NCBI GenBank assembly: GCA_026390075.1
Contig: JAPLGP010000032.1
Location: 1-38,753, forward strand
Origin: Campylobacterales bacterium
Lineage (GTDB): Bacteria; Campylobacterota; Campylobacteria; Campylobacterales; Sulfurimonadaceae
Direction of reading: 5' to 3'
DNA length: 38,753 nucleotides
The position numbers and the translations under genes were made by a program. Below are positions 25,078 through 33,346 of this stretch, piece by piece; position 1 is the first letter of the stretch; each line of letters begins with the position of its first letter. The notes beneath the pieces are model-generated. The model searched no databases and was not told the origin of the DNA. It worked only from the letters and a program-made list of their open reading frames with translations.

Positions 25078-26459
25078 AGCCGCCTTTTGCTTGGGATAAT
25101 TTTTCCGACCAGCCTTATCAGCTTAAAGATAAAGAGTATAAAAAAAAGATGCGAAAAAAAGAGATATTTTCTCTTCTAAAAACATTTTTCACAGCTCTAT
25201 TTATTTTACCAATTTCGTTTCTTTTGATGCCATTTGTTAAAAGAAAGCAGATAGATTTTTTTCAAAACTCTCTTTTTAGATTGCTTCACTTCGTTCGCAA
25301 TGACGGTCTTTGTAAAAGTAATGACGGTCATTGCGAGGAGGAACGACGAAGCAACCTGAGTTTTGCAAGAAGTCCAGTAAATTCTCATACATTTTTTTGC
25401 ATGGGTGTGGATTTTGAGCGGGAACAAAAGCTTACTTTAGAGCTTTTAGAAGAGTTAGAAGTAGAGAGGGTTTTAGTTCGTTTTAAACTTTGGGAGATGG
25501 AGAAACTTAAAGAGTTAAAATCCTTCATCTTGGCATGTGGAAATAAAAAAATCACTCTCAAAATCATGCAAGACAGAGAGCATGTGGAAGATTTGAAACT
25601 TCTAAAAAAAGATTTAAGAATAATTTTTTCATCTTTAAATGGGCATGTGGAAATCTACGAAATTGGCTCAACCATCAACCGTGCGAAGTGGGGATTTTTT
25701 AGTGTGGATGAGTACAATCGCTTTTTTCAAACTGCCTATGATTTAAAAATTGCAGAGTTTCCACATGCCGTATTGATTGGAAGTGGAGTGATAGATTTTG
25801 AGTACCACTTCACGGCTCATACGCTTTTTAATTTTTTCAAATACCACTACGACGGAGTTGCTTCACTTTTATATGTCGATAGACGCGGTGCACCTGAAAA
25901 TAGCCAGATGGGTTTTGATTTATCAGACAAAATTGCACTCCTTCACACCATGGTTTGGCTCAGCCCAAAAAGTGCAAATGAACTTCATATAACTGAGACA
26001 AATTGGCCTATAAGTAACACCGCGCCCTACGCACCCACAAGCGAGCATGAGTGTGTAAGCGAAGAGAGTTATGCAAATTTTATGCTTCGTTACTATCTTT
26101 TAGCTTTTGCATCGGGGCATGTGGATTCTGTATCTTGGCATCAGCTCATCGCCTCAGGATATGGACTGATTGACAATCGTGATGCCATTCGAAAACGCTC
26201 GGCTTTTTATGTCTATAAATTTATGGTAAAAACTCTCAAAGATGCACAATTTCTTGAGTTAAATATACAAGAAGGATACTATGTATTCAAATCTTTAATT
26301 CATGATAAATTGCTTCAAATTCACTGGTCATTACAACCTGCAACTCTTGAAAATGAAGAGTTCTATGAAGTCTATTCAAAAGATGGAAAAAAGATAGAAG
26401 ATAAAACTCTCACTATTGGCGCATCACCTCTGTATATTTACACAAAAGACACGCTATAA
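25074..26459 (+). CDS. Membrane-anchored TIM-barrel glycosidase-like protein of unknown substrate, with an in-frame repeat insertion
   Basis: 461 aa. The N-terminus is cytoplasmic and charged, with one membrane helix (about 32-55: LLKTFFTALFILPISFLLMP). Residues about 68-101 are encoded by a palindromic repeat and are not part of the ancestral protein. The rest looks like a (beta/alpha)8 glycoside hydrolase: YEIGSTINRAKWG (E196) and HITETNWP (E308) are spaced like an acid/base and nucleophile pair, and SVSWHQLIASGYGLID ends the barrel. I do not recognise a named family. It is translationally coupled to the LtaS-like gene by TTGA, suggesting work on the same glycan. Four exact GGCATGTGG copies lie within it. 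Confidence 0.75.
   Translation: MKPPFAWDNFSDQPYQLKDKEYKKKMRKKEIFSLLKTFFTALFILPISFLLMPFVKRKQIDFFQNSLFRLLHFVRNDGLCKSNDGHCEEERRSNLSFARSPVNSHTFFCMGVDFEREQKLTLELLEELEVERVLVRFKLWEMEKLKELKSFILACGNKKITLKIMQDREHVEDLKLLKKDLRIIFSSLNGHVEIYEIGSTINRAKWGFFSVDEYNRFFQTAYDLKIAEFPHAVLIGSGVIDFEYHFTAHTLFNFFKYHYDGVASLLYVDRRGAPENSQMGFDLSDKIALLHTMVWLSPKSANELHITETNWPISNTAPYAPTSEHECVSEESYANFMLRYYLLAFASGHVDSVSWHQLIASGYGLIDNRDAIRKRSAFYVYKFMVKTLKDAQFLELNIQEGYYVFKSLIHDKLLQIHWSLQPATLENEEFYEVYSKDGKKIEDKTLTIGASPLYIYTKDTL
25268..25378. repeat. Palindromic repeat copy inserted in the glycosidase-like gene
   Basis: The left arm is 25278-25304 and the right arm 25327-25357, around a 22-bp centre. The arms match the two arm variants of the intergenic copy at 3668-3726, but in swapped order, so one copy is inverted relative to the other. 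The right end includes GCAAGAAGTCC, the outer repeat seen at the copy after fabG. The insert keeps the reading frame and encodes HCEEERRSNL and FARSP words, also encoded on the minus strand of the 3.7 kb copy. Confidence 0.85.
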
Positions 26460-26467
26460 TTGTGCCC

Positions 26468-27133
26468 ATGAACAAAAAATACTTACATATAAAACTCTCT
26501 TTTTGGCTTCTTTTTTTATTCTCTTCACTCCTATTTATCTTATTTCCACAGGTAGATTTGTTCGTGTCAACTCTATTTTATGATGGCAACAGTTTTGCTG
26601 CAAAAGGCACATGGATAGAAAAGCTTTTGTATTACTCCGTGCAACCGCTCATTATCACATTTGCTCTCTCGACTCTAGCCATTTTTGCCTACAATTTTTT
26701 CACCAAAAACACTATTTTAAATGTCAACGCAAAAGTCGTTTTGTATCTTCTTTTGGTTTTAGGCGTTGCCCCTGGATTAATCGTGAATGTAACATTAAAA
26801 GAGAATTGGGGAAGAGCAAGACCCGCTGAAACTACCAATTTTGGCGGAACAAAAGAATTCACTCCAGCGTTCATTCCAAGTAATCAAGGCGGATATTCCT
26901 TTAGTTGTGGACATAATGCAGCCGCTTTTTCTCTCATAGGTTTTGCACTTTTAGCACAAGAAAGAAGAAGGTTATGGATGGGTTTAGCACTTAGTTATGG
27001 AGTACTTGTAAGTATTGCAAGAGTCGCAGCAGGTGGACATTTTTTGAGTGATGTTGTGACCTCATTTTTTATTGTTACTCTTTTTACCTATATCTTTTAC
27101 GCTCTTATCATGAAAGAAAAAAATAAAATATGA
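26468..27133 (+). CDS. PAP2-family membrane phosphatase (possible lipid A or undecaprenyl-pyrophosphate phosphatase)
   Basis: 221 aa with about five membrane helices. The three phosphatase motifs are KENWGRARP, SCGHNAAAF (the usual SGH with an inserted Cys) and SIARVAAGGHFLSD, giving the Lys/Arg, His and Arg-His-Asp catalytic set. Relatives remove phosphates from lipid A (LpxE/LpxF), undecaprenyl diphosphate or phosphatidyl-glycerophosphate. With an ArnT-like gene next and LtaS-like genes before, lipid A remodelling is the likely role, but this is an inference. GTG 26462 is also in frame; ATG 26468 is preferred, though no clear ribosome-binding site is visible. The stop overlaps the next gene (ATGA). 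Confidence 0.85.
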   Translation: MNKKYLHIKLSFWLLFLFSSLLFILFPQVDLFVSTLFYDGNSFAAKGTWIEKLLYYSVQPLIITFALSTLAIFAYNFFTKNTILNVNAKVVLYLLLVLGVAPGLIVNVTLKENWGRARPAETTNFGGTKEFTPAFIPSNQGGYSFSCGHNAAAFSLIGFALLAQERRRLWMGLALSYGVLVSIARVAAGGHFLSDVVTSFFIVTLFTYIFYALIMKEKNKI

Positions 27134-28572
27134 AACAAAACACCTCTCACTTATACTTATTTATAATGCTTATTTTTGCGCTAACAACTATTACAAGAGT
27201 TCTTGCCGCTGGCTTTCATCCCGATAGCCTCGTTTATATGAGTATAGCTAGAAACATGGCTGATGGACAATATGGATTTTGGGATTTACATTTTACTAAC
27301 CATCTATTCAACCATTTTTATGAACATCCACCTCTTGGTATCTATTTAATGTCTCTCTTCTTTTACATTTTTGGAGATACAATACTTATTGACAAACTGT
27401 TTGGAGTATTTTTTGGCTTGCTAATTATGATAGAAATTGTAGCTATTTATCATTTAGTAAGTCCAAAAGATTCCAAAAGTGGCATGCTATTAGCACTTTT
27501 TTATTTTATGGCTTTTCCAATGACATCTTATACTTTAGAAAATAATTTACTTGAAATTCCAGCTACATTTTTCACTTTAGCCTCCGTTTATTTCTTTTTA
27601 AAAAGTTTAGTTTTTAAAGAAAATATGATTATATATGCTCTACTTTTTACAGCTATGTTAATAGCAGGATTTTTTGTAAAAGGACCTGTCACTCTTTTTC
27701 CTCTAGCATTGCCTTTTTTTTACTTTTTACTTTTTTCAAAAGAGTATCCTTTAAAAAATCTCATTACTTTTTACTTTTTTGTGCTTATTTTCGCTGCTAT
27801 ATCTATTATTTTACTCTACAATTATGCACCGGCATACAACTATTTCTCTATTTATTTTGAACATCAAATACTATCTTCTATCAATGGTTCTCGTGGTGGA
27901 AATGAGCATTTTAAACTCATAAGTCAACTCGGGATAGATTTTAGTTCTATTTTTTTTGTTTCAATAATTATCATGCTTATCGGTAAAATTAAATTTAAAA
28001 CTCTTATAATTTCTCGCATATTTTGGCTTTTTCTTTTTATTGGCTTTAGTGCAAGCTTACCTTTAGAAATCACTCCTCGCCAACATGATTATTATATCTT
28101 CCCATCACTTCCATATTTTGCTATTGCTCTTTCACTCTTTTTTTCAGATTCAGTAAAGCAAGTTGTCCATAAATTTGGTGGCTATAAACTTATCAAGGGC
28201 TTAAATTTTTTACTCATACTAGCTCTTATCTCTGTGTCATATGTAAAACTGCATGATTATAAAAGACATAAAAATTTTTATCATGATTTTATTGAAGCAG
28301 ATGTCAAGCTCAAACCAAATGCAACTATTTCTGTCTGTGCAGATAATGAAGAAGACGATTATAATTTTCTCAGCAATACGGAGTTTTCTGGAAATCTACA
28401 GCGCTATTATAAAGCTGAGCTAATAAAAAATAATGTAAATGAATCATATTATCTAACAACAACGAAGTCTCTTTTGCATTGTAAAGTTGACTCTGATAAA
28501 TACGAATATATTGGTCCAGCTAAAGCGAACTATTATTTACTATATAAACTTAAGAGCGTAAATACAAATTAA
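27130..28572 (+). CDS. GT39/ArnT-like membrane glycosyltransferase
   Basis: 480 aa, about eleven membrane helices. ITRVLAAGFHPDSLVYMSIA places the usual acidic residue in the first periplasmic loop; FYEHPPLGIYLMSLFFYIFG is the conserved PMT/ArnT segment, and YTLENNLLEIPATFFTLAS follows. The C-terminal 100 residues form a soluble periplasmic domain. These enzymes move a sugar from undecaprenyl phosphate to lipid A or proteins; ArnT itself uses aminoarabinose, but no arn pathway is visible here. It overlaps the PAP2 gene by ATGA and closes the operon that starts at 23167. Confidence 0.82.
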   Translation: MKQNTSHLYLFIMLIFALTTITRVLAAGFHPDSLVYMSIARNMADGQYGFWDLHFTNHLFNHFYEHPPLGIYLMSLFFYIFGDTILIDKLFGVFFGLLIMIEIVAIYHLVSPKDSKSGMLLALFYFMAFPMTSYTLENNLLEIPATFFTLASVYFFLKSLVFKENMIIYALLFTAMLIAGFFVKGPVTLFPLALPFFYFLLFSKEYPLKNLITFYFFVLIFAAISIILLYNYAPAYNYFSIYFEHQILSSINGSRGGNEHFKLISQLGIDFSSIFFVSIIIMLIGKIKFKTLIISRIFWLFLFIGFSASLPLEITPRQHDYYIFPSLPYFAIALSLFFSDSVKQVVHKFGGYKLIKGLNFLLILALISVSYVKLHDYKRHKNFYHDFIEADVKLKPNATISVCADNEEDDYNFLSNTEFSGNLQRYYKAELIKNNVNESYYLTTTKSLLHCKVDSDKYEYIGPAKANYYLLYKLKSVNTN

Positions 28573-28614
28573 GACGATAAAATCTAACTTTAATTCGCCT
28601 AAGGAGCCACTTTT

Positions 28615-28659
28615 ATGTTCAAACTTAATGCAATAATTTCACTAAATGAAAGGATGTGA
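28615..28659 (+). CDS. Possible 14-codon leader ORF before waaF
   Basis: ATG 28615 follows a strong AAGGAG with 8 nt spacing. The peptide is MFKLNAIISLNERM, and its TGA ends one base before the waaF ATG. The ribosome-binding site of waaF (AAGGA) lies inside this short frame, so translation of the two would be coupled. It could be a regulatory leader or chance; only the strong ribosome-binding site and tight junction support it. Confidence 0.35.
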   Translation: MFKLNAIISLNERM

Positions 28660-28660
28660 A

Positions 28661-29647
28661 ATGCCGACTCATAAGATTCTGATTATACTTCCAAACTGGC
28701 TTGGCGATGCGATTATGACAACTCCTGCGATTGAGCTTTTGTGCAAATATTATCCACATGCCGAGCTTACTTTTGTGGGGAGTTTTGTGAGTATCGAAGC
28801 TTTAAAGTATCATCCTCGTTGTGAAAAAGCTATAGTAGATGAAACTAAAAAAGCATCGAATAGACTTTTAGCCACTTACAAATTAGCCAGAGAATTAGGC
28901 GATTTTGATTTGGCGATAAGTTTTAGAAACCAGTTCCACGCTTCACTTTTACTACGCTTTACAAATACCGTTCTCTGTATTGCAAAGCGTTCATGGCACT
29001 CTATGTTTTTACTTTCTCACACTCCTAAAATTTCCACGAAGCAACATTTAGTACAGCAGTATGTACAACTTGCTATGACAAATGTGGATAATTTTGATGG
29101 GAATATTGAAAAATTGAAACTCTTTATTGAACCAAAAAAATTCTCTCGTCCAACTTTAGGCATCAATGCTGGAGCGACTTACGGAAGTGCCAAACGATGG
29201 TATCCTGAGCGATTTGCGGAAGTGGCAAAAGAGTTTTCAGACAAGTTTGATATTCTTATATTTGGTGGAGTAAGTGAAGTTGAAATGGCAGAAGATATAG
29301 GACGCTCACTACAATCATGGCATGTGGAAAATTACATAAACTTAGCAGGGAAAACAACTATCGCCGAGTTATGTGCCAACATCGGCGGATGTTCCTTATT
29401 TATCACAAATGACAGCGGACCTATGCATGTTGCCGCCGCGTACCAAGTGCCAACAGTTGCCATTTTTGGACCGACAAAACATACAGAAACTTCGCAATGG
29501 ATGAATAAAAAAAGCACAATTGTAAGGCATGAAATGGAGTGCAGTCCATGTATGAAACGCGAATGTCCGCTTGGGCATCACGAATGCATGAAAAGTATTA
29601 CAGCAAATGAAGTGATAGAAGCGGTAAAAAAGTTAGAAGTTTATTAG
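28661..29647 (+). CDS. waaF: WaaF, ADP-heptose:LPS heptosyltransferase II
   Basis: 328 aa GT9 enzyme that adds the second heptose to the LPS inner core. ATG 28661 is 6 nt after AAGGAT; the in-frame ATG 28646 has no ribosome-binding site. ILPNWLGDAIMTTPAIELL is the WaaF N-terminus. NAGATYGSAKRWYPERFAEV is the WaaF hallmark, and TNDSGPMHVAAAYQVPTVAI is the donor motif. MECSPCMKRECPLGHHECM near the C-terminus is the Cys-rich segment usual in WaaF. Two motif copies lie inside. It converges on hldE across a palindromic motif pair. The heptose donor is made by genes at 29690-32121 and 37290-38417. Confidence 0.93.
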   Translation: MPTHKILIILPNWLGDAIMTTPAIELLCKYYPHAELTFVGSFVSIEALKYHPRCEKAIVDETKKASNRLLATYKLARELGDFDLAISFRNQFHASLLLRFTNTVLCIAKRSWHSMFLLSHTPKISTKQHLVQQYVQLAMTNVDNFDGNIEKLKLFIEPKKFSRPTLGINAGATYGSAKRWYPERFAEVAKEFSDKFDILIFGGVSEVEMAEDIGRSLQSWHVENYINLAGKTTIAELCANIGGCSLFITNDSGPMHVAAAYQVPTVAIFGPTKHTETSQWMNKKSTIVRHEMECSPCMKRECPLGHHECMKSITANEVIEAVKKLEVY

Positions 29648-29652
29648 GGGGT

Positions 29653-29677
29653 TGGCATGTGGAAATTCCACATGCCA
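29653..29677. terminator. Perfect inverted pair of the GGCATGTGG motif between convergent genes (probable bidirectional terminator)
   Basis: TGGCATGTGGAA, one A, then its exact reverse complement: a 12-bp perfect stem with almost no loop at this minimum, or a shorter stem with a small loop. It lies in the 42-bp gap between the stops of waaF and hldE. No T-run follows directly. Inverted pairs of uptake sequences used as terminators are well known in Neisseria and Haemophilus. Confidence 0.7.
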
Positions 29678-29689
29678 GATAAACAATAC

Positions 29690-31114
29690 CTACTTTCCTT
29701 GTATGCGTTGAATAGTTTGTGTTGTACTTTTTCCATCGACAAAATCAACAAGTTTTAATTCCCCAGAAAACTCTGTTCCCACAACCTCTTTTCCTTCATA
29801 ATCTCCGCCTTTGACTAGAACATCAGGCTGTATCATTTTTATCAGGTTATAGGGTGTGTCCTCCGAAAAAGGGACAACAAAATCGACCGCTTCAAGTGCA
29901 GCCAAGATATACGCTCTATCTTCTGCAATATTTACAGGACGACTTGGTCCTTTAAGACGAGAAACGGATGCATCAGAGTTGAGTCCGACAATAAGAACAT
30001 CCCCAAAACTTTTTGCAATTTGTAAATACTTCACATGCCCAACATGTAAAATATCAAAACAGCCGTTTGTAAAAACAACTTTTTTGCCACTTTGTCGGTA
30101 ACGCTCGACCATAGAAGCAATCTCTTCAAAACTTTTTATATGCGCATCGGAAGTACTTTTATGCAGAGTTGCTTCATACTCCTCTATTTCAGCAAGAGTC
30201 ACAGTTGCAGAACCGATTTTACCCACGACAACTCCCGCCGCGAGGTTTGCAAATTTTGCGGTTTCTTCGATGCTTTTATTCGCACAAAGAGCAAAAGCGA
30301 TAGAGGCGATAACCGTATCTCCCGCACCCGTGACATCAAAAACCTCTTTGGCAACTGTCGGAAATTTCTTGAGTTTTTCATCATAAGTAGCGATTCCATC
30401 TTCTGAGAGCGTAATAAGTGAAATCCCTAAATCACACTCTTTCTTGAGTTTTAAAAGTGCCTCTGTAAGAGTTTGCTCATCGACTATATTTATTTTTGTA
30501 GCTAACATCGCCTCTTTTTTGTTTGGAGTAAGAAGATATGCACCTTTGTACTTAGAGTAATCACTCCCTTTTGGATCCACCAAAACTTTGACACTATTTT
30601 CCTTACAAAGCTCTATGATACCCTGACAGAGTGCGTCTGTTAAAACACCCTTGCCATAATCTGACAAAATCACTATGTTAAACTCTTTGATATTTACACG
30701 CAAAGTATCTAAAATTTCACCCACAGAGAGAGGTAAAATATCATCTTTACTCTCTTTATCATAGCGAAGTATCTGCTGACTTACCGCGATGATACGACTT
30801 TTTTTCGAGGTATTTCGCCCCTTTTGCGTAATGAGATTTTTTGTGTCCACACCAATAGATTTAAGCATATTTGTAAGTTCATGCCCATTGTCATCATCGC
30901 CGATAACACTGCTCACACTCACCTTCGCACCGAGGGCTACAAGGTTGTTTACAACATTTCCCGCACCACCTAAAACCGTTGTCTCTTTTGCGATGTCCAC
31001 CACTTGAACTGGGGCTTCAGGAGAGATTCTCTCACAACTTCCCCACAAATAGTGGTCTATCATCAAATCACCTATAACAAGGATATTTGGCTTCGAGTTT
31101 TTAAGTAATGTCAT
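29690..31114 (-). CDS. hldE: HldE, bifunctional heptose-7-phosphate kinase / heptose-1-phosphate adenylyltransferase
   Basis: 474 aa fusion. Residues 1 to about 320 are a ribokinase/PfkB kinase that phosphorylates C1 of heptose-7-phosphate: the substrate region GGAGNVVNNLVALGA is at 49-63 and the catalytic base D266 is in VTGAGDT. Residues about 345-474 are a nucleotidyltransferase with FTNGCFDILHVGHVKYL (HxGH at 357-360), which makes ADP-heptose. GmhB removes the C7 phosphate between the two reactions. The ATG shares a base with the hldD stop (TAATG). It contains only a one-mismatch version of the repeated motif (near 30031). Confidence 0.95.
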   Translation of the reverse strand: MTLLKNSKPNILVIGDLMIDHYLWGSCERISPEAPVQVVDIAKETTVLGGAGNVVNNLVALGAKVSVSSVIGDDDNGHELTNMLKSIGVDTKNLITQKGRNTSKKSRIIAVSQQILRYDKESKDDILPLSVGEILDTLRVNIKEFNIVILSDYGKGVLTDALCQGIIELCKENSVKVLVDPKGSDYSKYKGAYLLTPNKKEAMLATKINIVDEQTLTEALLKLKKECDLGISLITLSEDGIATYDEKLKKFPTVAKEVFDVTGAGDTVIASIAFALCANKSIEETAKFANLAAGVVVGKIGSATVTLAEIEEYEATLHKSTSDAHIKSFEEIASMVERYRQSGKKVVFTNGCFDILHVGHVKYLQIAKSFGDVLIVGLNSDASVSRLKGPSRPVNIAEDRAYILAALEAVDFVVPFSEDTPYNLIKMIQPDVLVKGGDYEGKEVVGTEFSGELKLVDFVDGKSTTQTIQRIQGK

Positions 31115-32121
31115 TATTTTACTTCTTCTTTAAAAATTCTTTTTATCTCTGCAACATAGGCTTTGATACCATCTTCCATCTCGTAGGCTGGAGCGTAACC
31201 GAGGGCTTCTTTTGTCGTTTCTATGTCCGCTTCTGTATGAAACTGATAGCTTCCAACAAAAGGGTTTGGAATATATTCACATGCCAAAGAAGTTCCAAGT
31301 TCAGATTGTAAAATATCTACAATGTCTTGAAAACTTCGAGCTTTCCCTGTTCCAACATTATAAATCCCACTCTCTTTAGGTTTCATCGCTTTAATATTTG
31401 CTTGAATAATGTCTTCTATGTAGATAAAATCACGCAAAATTTTGTCGCTATCTTCAAAAAGACGAGGATTTTTGCCCTTAAGCAGTTGATGCCCAAATTG
31501 CAAAACCATAGAAGCCGTAGAATTTTTAAAAAACTCTCCCGCTCCATAGACATTAAAATATCTCAGACCCACGATACTGATATCACTACTTTTCATATAC
31601 TCACGGCTGAGATAATCCATGCTGAGTTTTGAAAAACCATACACATTTGCTGGTGCTTCACAGCCCACTTTTTGAGGAGAAGGAGCGTTGCCATAAGTTG
31701 CTGCAGAAGAGGCATAAATCATATTTGCCCCATGAGCAACTGCTAGATTGAGTAAATCTTTATAGGCATTTACATTGGTTTTTATCATCAAATCTTGTTC
31801 GAGTGCAGTTGTGTCTGAGATGGCAGCTTCATGAAAAATATAGTCAAAGTTATAGTTTACTTCCAAGTCTAAAAGTAAATCTTTATCATTAATATCTCCG
31901 CTTATAATTTCGCCTCGAAATCCTACGAGGTTTTTATAGTGCCCAAAACTTTTAAGATTTCCATTGGAAAGAGTTTCGCCACTTCGAAAACTATCTAAAA
32001 CGACAATTTTTGCCGCAGGGTGGTTGTTTTGAAAATAAAAAGCCAAGTTCGAGCCAATGAACCCTGCCCCACCTGTAATTAAAATAGTTTTGTCTTTTAA
32101 ATCATCTTCAATGTATCGCAT
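31114..32121 (-). CDS. hldD: HldD, ADP-L-glycero-D-manno-heptose 6-epimerase
   Basis: Short-chain dehydrogenase that inverts C6 of ADP-heptose to give the form used by WaaF. The NAD motif is GGAGFIGSN. HEAAISDTTALEQDLM and YASSAATYGN hold the Ser of the active site, and VYGFSKLSMD gives Tyr-Lys. RYFNVYGAGEFFKN is typical of HldD. I chose ATG 32121 (MRYIEDDLKDKTILITGG), giving 335 aa; an ATG four codons upstream (32133) cannot be excluded. It leads the hldD-hldE operon. Its upstream gap is the left edge of an island with an integrase remnant. Confidence 0.93.
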   Translation of the reverse strand: MRYIEDDLKDKTILITGGAGFIGSNLAFYFQNNHPAAKIVVLDSFRSGETLSNGNLKSFGHYKNLVGFRGEIISGDINDKDLLLDLEVNYNFDYIFHEAAISDTTALEQDLMIKTNVNAYKDLLNLAVAHGANMIYASSAATYGNAPSPQKVGCEAPANVYGFSKLSMDYLSREYMKSSDISIVGLRYFNVYGAGEFFKNSTASMVLQFGHQLLKGKNPRLFEDSDKILRDFIYIEDIIQANIKAMKPKESGIYNVGTGKARSFQDIVDILQSELGTSLACEYIPNPFVGSYQFHTEADIETTKEALGYAPAYEMEDGIKAYVAEIKRIFKEEVK

Positions 32122-32171
32122 TTTCTCATCCATAGGTAAATTTATTTGCCAAAATAATACCTTTTAATTCA

Positions 32172-32187
32172 TTAACAAGTATTTAAG
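32172..32187. repeat. Left copy of a possible att-like direct repeat flanking the toxin-antitoxin island
   Basis: TTAACAAGTATTTAAG here and TTAACATGTATTTAAG at 33797-33812, in the same orientation (15 of 16 bases equal). The two enclose the integrase remnant, the membrane protein gene and the toxin-antitoxin genes, and lie just outside hldD and cytochrome c. Both sites are AT-rich, so chance is possible. Confidence 0.4.
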
Positions 32188-32290
32188 TTGAAACATCGGC
32201 TACTGCGATATTTAACTGCATAAAGTAGCGTATTTGTACCATTTTAGTTTTGCATTTTTTTATATTATTGTGCTTATGTATAGCGTTTTT

Positions 32291-32398
32291 TTAAAATGGT
32301 AAAAGCATTTTTTCTTTCTTTGGCATAAAATGCTCATAGACATCAAGTGTTATTTTTAAGCTCTCATGACCGAATGTATTGCATACCCACATAGGGTC
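32291..32398 (-). pseudogene. C-terminal remnant of a tyrosine recombinase (phage-type integrase)
   Basis: 35 codons plus stop, with no start. Read on the minus strand they give DPMWVCNTFGHESLKITLDV then YEHFMPKKEK, which is the end of a phage integrase: the GH pair of the catalytic box and the Tyr nucleophile in TLDVYEHF with normal spacing. The Arg/Lys/His part of the domain and the whole N-terminus are gone. The membrane-protein gene begins directly behind it, so the integrase was replaced or deleted upstream. The rest of the 282-bp gap between hldD and 32404 shows no other gene. Confidence 0.75.
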
Positions 32399-32403
32399 AA
32401 TTA

Positions 32404-33108
32404 TTAAAAAAAAGCCTTTATAGTACTAACGATTGTAGCCACCAATGTTAGTCCACCTATTAGGAGTAACCAAAAATTATAATTTATTTGTTTATTATCT
32501 TCTTTTAAAATAATTCTTGTCTGTGGAAAAAGTTCACCACTTAAATATTTTTTAAAAGATATCATTAATATTATTGTTACTATTACTGGAAATAAAGCTA
32601 ATACATATTTTTCTTTATTTATCAAAAAAATAAAAATCATTGGAAACACAACAACCAATATGCCATTTATACTTGCAAAATTTTTAGATAAAAATGCGTA
32701 CCAAGGTTTTTTACTTTTTAAAAAAGTATTAATTTGCCCTATCTTTCCTAAAAACCAAGTTTCGTCATAAGCATGTATTTGATAATCTGAAACTGTTCTT
32801 CGAAAACTTAATGATATTCCCTTGTCAATATTATTATCTTCTGTCCAACCACGAACTGTACAAGTTAAACCATCTATCTCGTTAGGTAAATCTTGTGCAA
32901 ATAAATCATTTAAATTATCAGCTCCGATAGTTGTATCACCTTTGTTTATATTAAAATCAAATGCATGTGAATGATTTGGAATATTTTCTATTAATATGTT
33001 TATAAGTTTTTCAACATCATCATACTTTAAAAGTACAGCCTCAGTCTTAACTATTTTTCTATATTCTTTCAAGCTTATGCCTTTGTTTGAATTTATATTC
33101 CTACTCAT
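32404..33108 (-). CDS. Hypothetical protein with two or three C-terminal membrane segments
   Basis: 234 aa, not recognised. Residues 1-140 are soluble and polar, with GLTCTVRGWTEDNNIDKGIS and SFRRTVSDYQIHAYDETWF as the most distinctive parts. Membrane segments lie at about 148-165, 169-188 and 210-230. The start overlaps the stop of the RelE-type toxin gene by 8 nt, so it is translated from the same mRNA as the toxin-antitoxin pair. It has no repeated motif and is low in GC. It may be a cargo gene of the island, or a third component of the toxin locus; the sequence gives no reason to choose. Confidence 0.7.
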   Translation of the reverse strand: MSRNINSNKGISLKEYRKIVKTEAVLLKYDDVEKLINILIENIPNHSHAFDFNINKGDTTIGADNLNDLFAQDLPNEIDGLTCTVRGWTEDNNIDKGISLSFRRTVSDYQIHAYDETWFLGKIGQINTFLKSKKPWYAFLSKNFASINGILVVVFPMIFIFLINKEKYVLALFPVIVTIILMISFKKYLSGELFPQTRIILKEDNKQINYNFWLLLIGGLTLVATIVSTIKAFF

Positions 33109-33346
33109 AGCTATTTTGTCTATGCAAAACTCTACCTATAATTATTGTCTCATTCGCTACATCAAAAAGTATTCTATAATCGCCAACCCTTAATCTATAT
33201 GCTGGTTCAAAATTTGTAAGTTTTTTAATATTTGATAAATTGGGAAGGTTTTGAAGTTCTAAAATTTTATTATGAAGTTTTGTTTTGAATGGCTCACTAA
33301 TAGAACTTAAATCTTTAATGGCACTTTTTCTAATCTCAATTTGCAT
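33101..33346 (-). CDS. RelE/ParE-family toxin
   Basis: 81 aa, normal size for the family. IEIRKSAIKDLSSISEPFKT is the N-terminal helix-turn, LSNIKKLTNFEPAYRLRVGD has the conserved Leu and Arg, and YRILFDVANETIIIGRVLHR is the beta-sheet end with the RelE-type Arg and His. RelE toxins cleave mRNA at the ribosome; ParE-like ones poison gyrase. Sequence favours the RelE side because of the basic catalytic residues. The antitoxin gene overlaps it by 11 nt upstream. Confidence 0.85.
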   Translation of the reverse strand: MQIEIRKSAIKDLSSISEPFKTKLHNKILELQNLPNLSNIKKLTNFEPAYRLRVGDYRILFDVANETIIIGRVLHRQNSYE

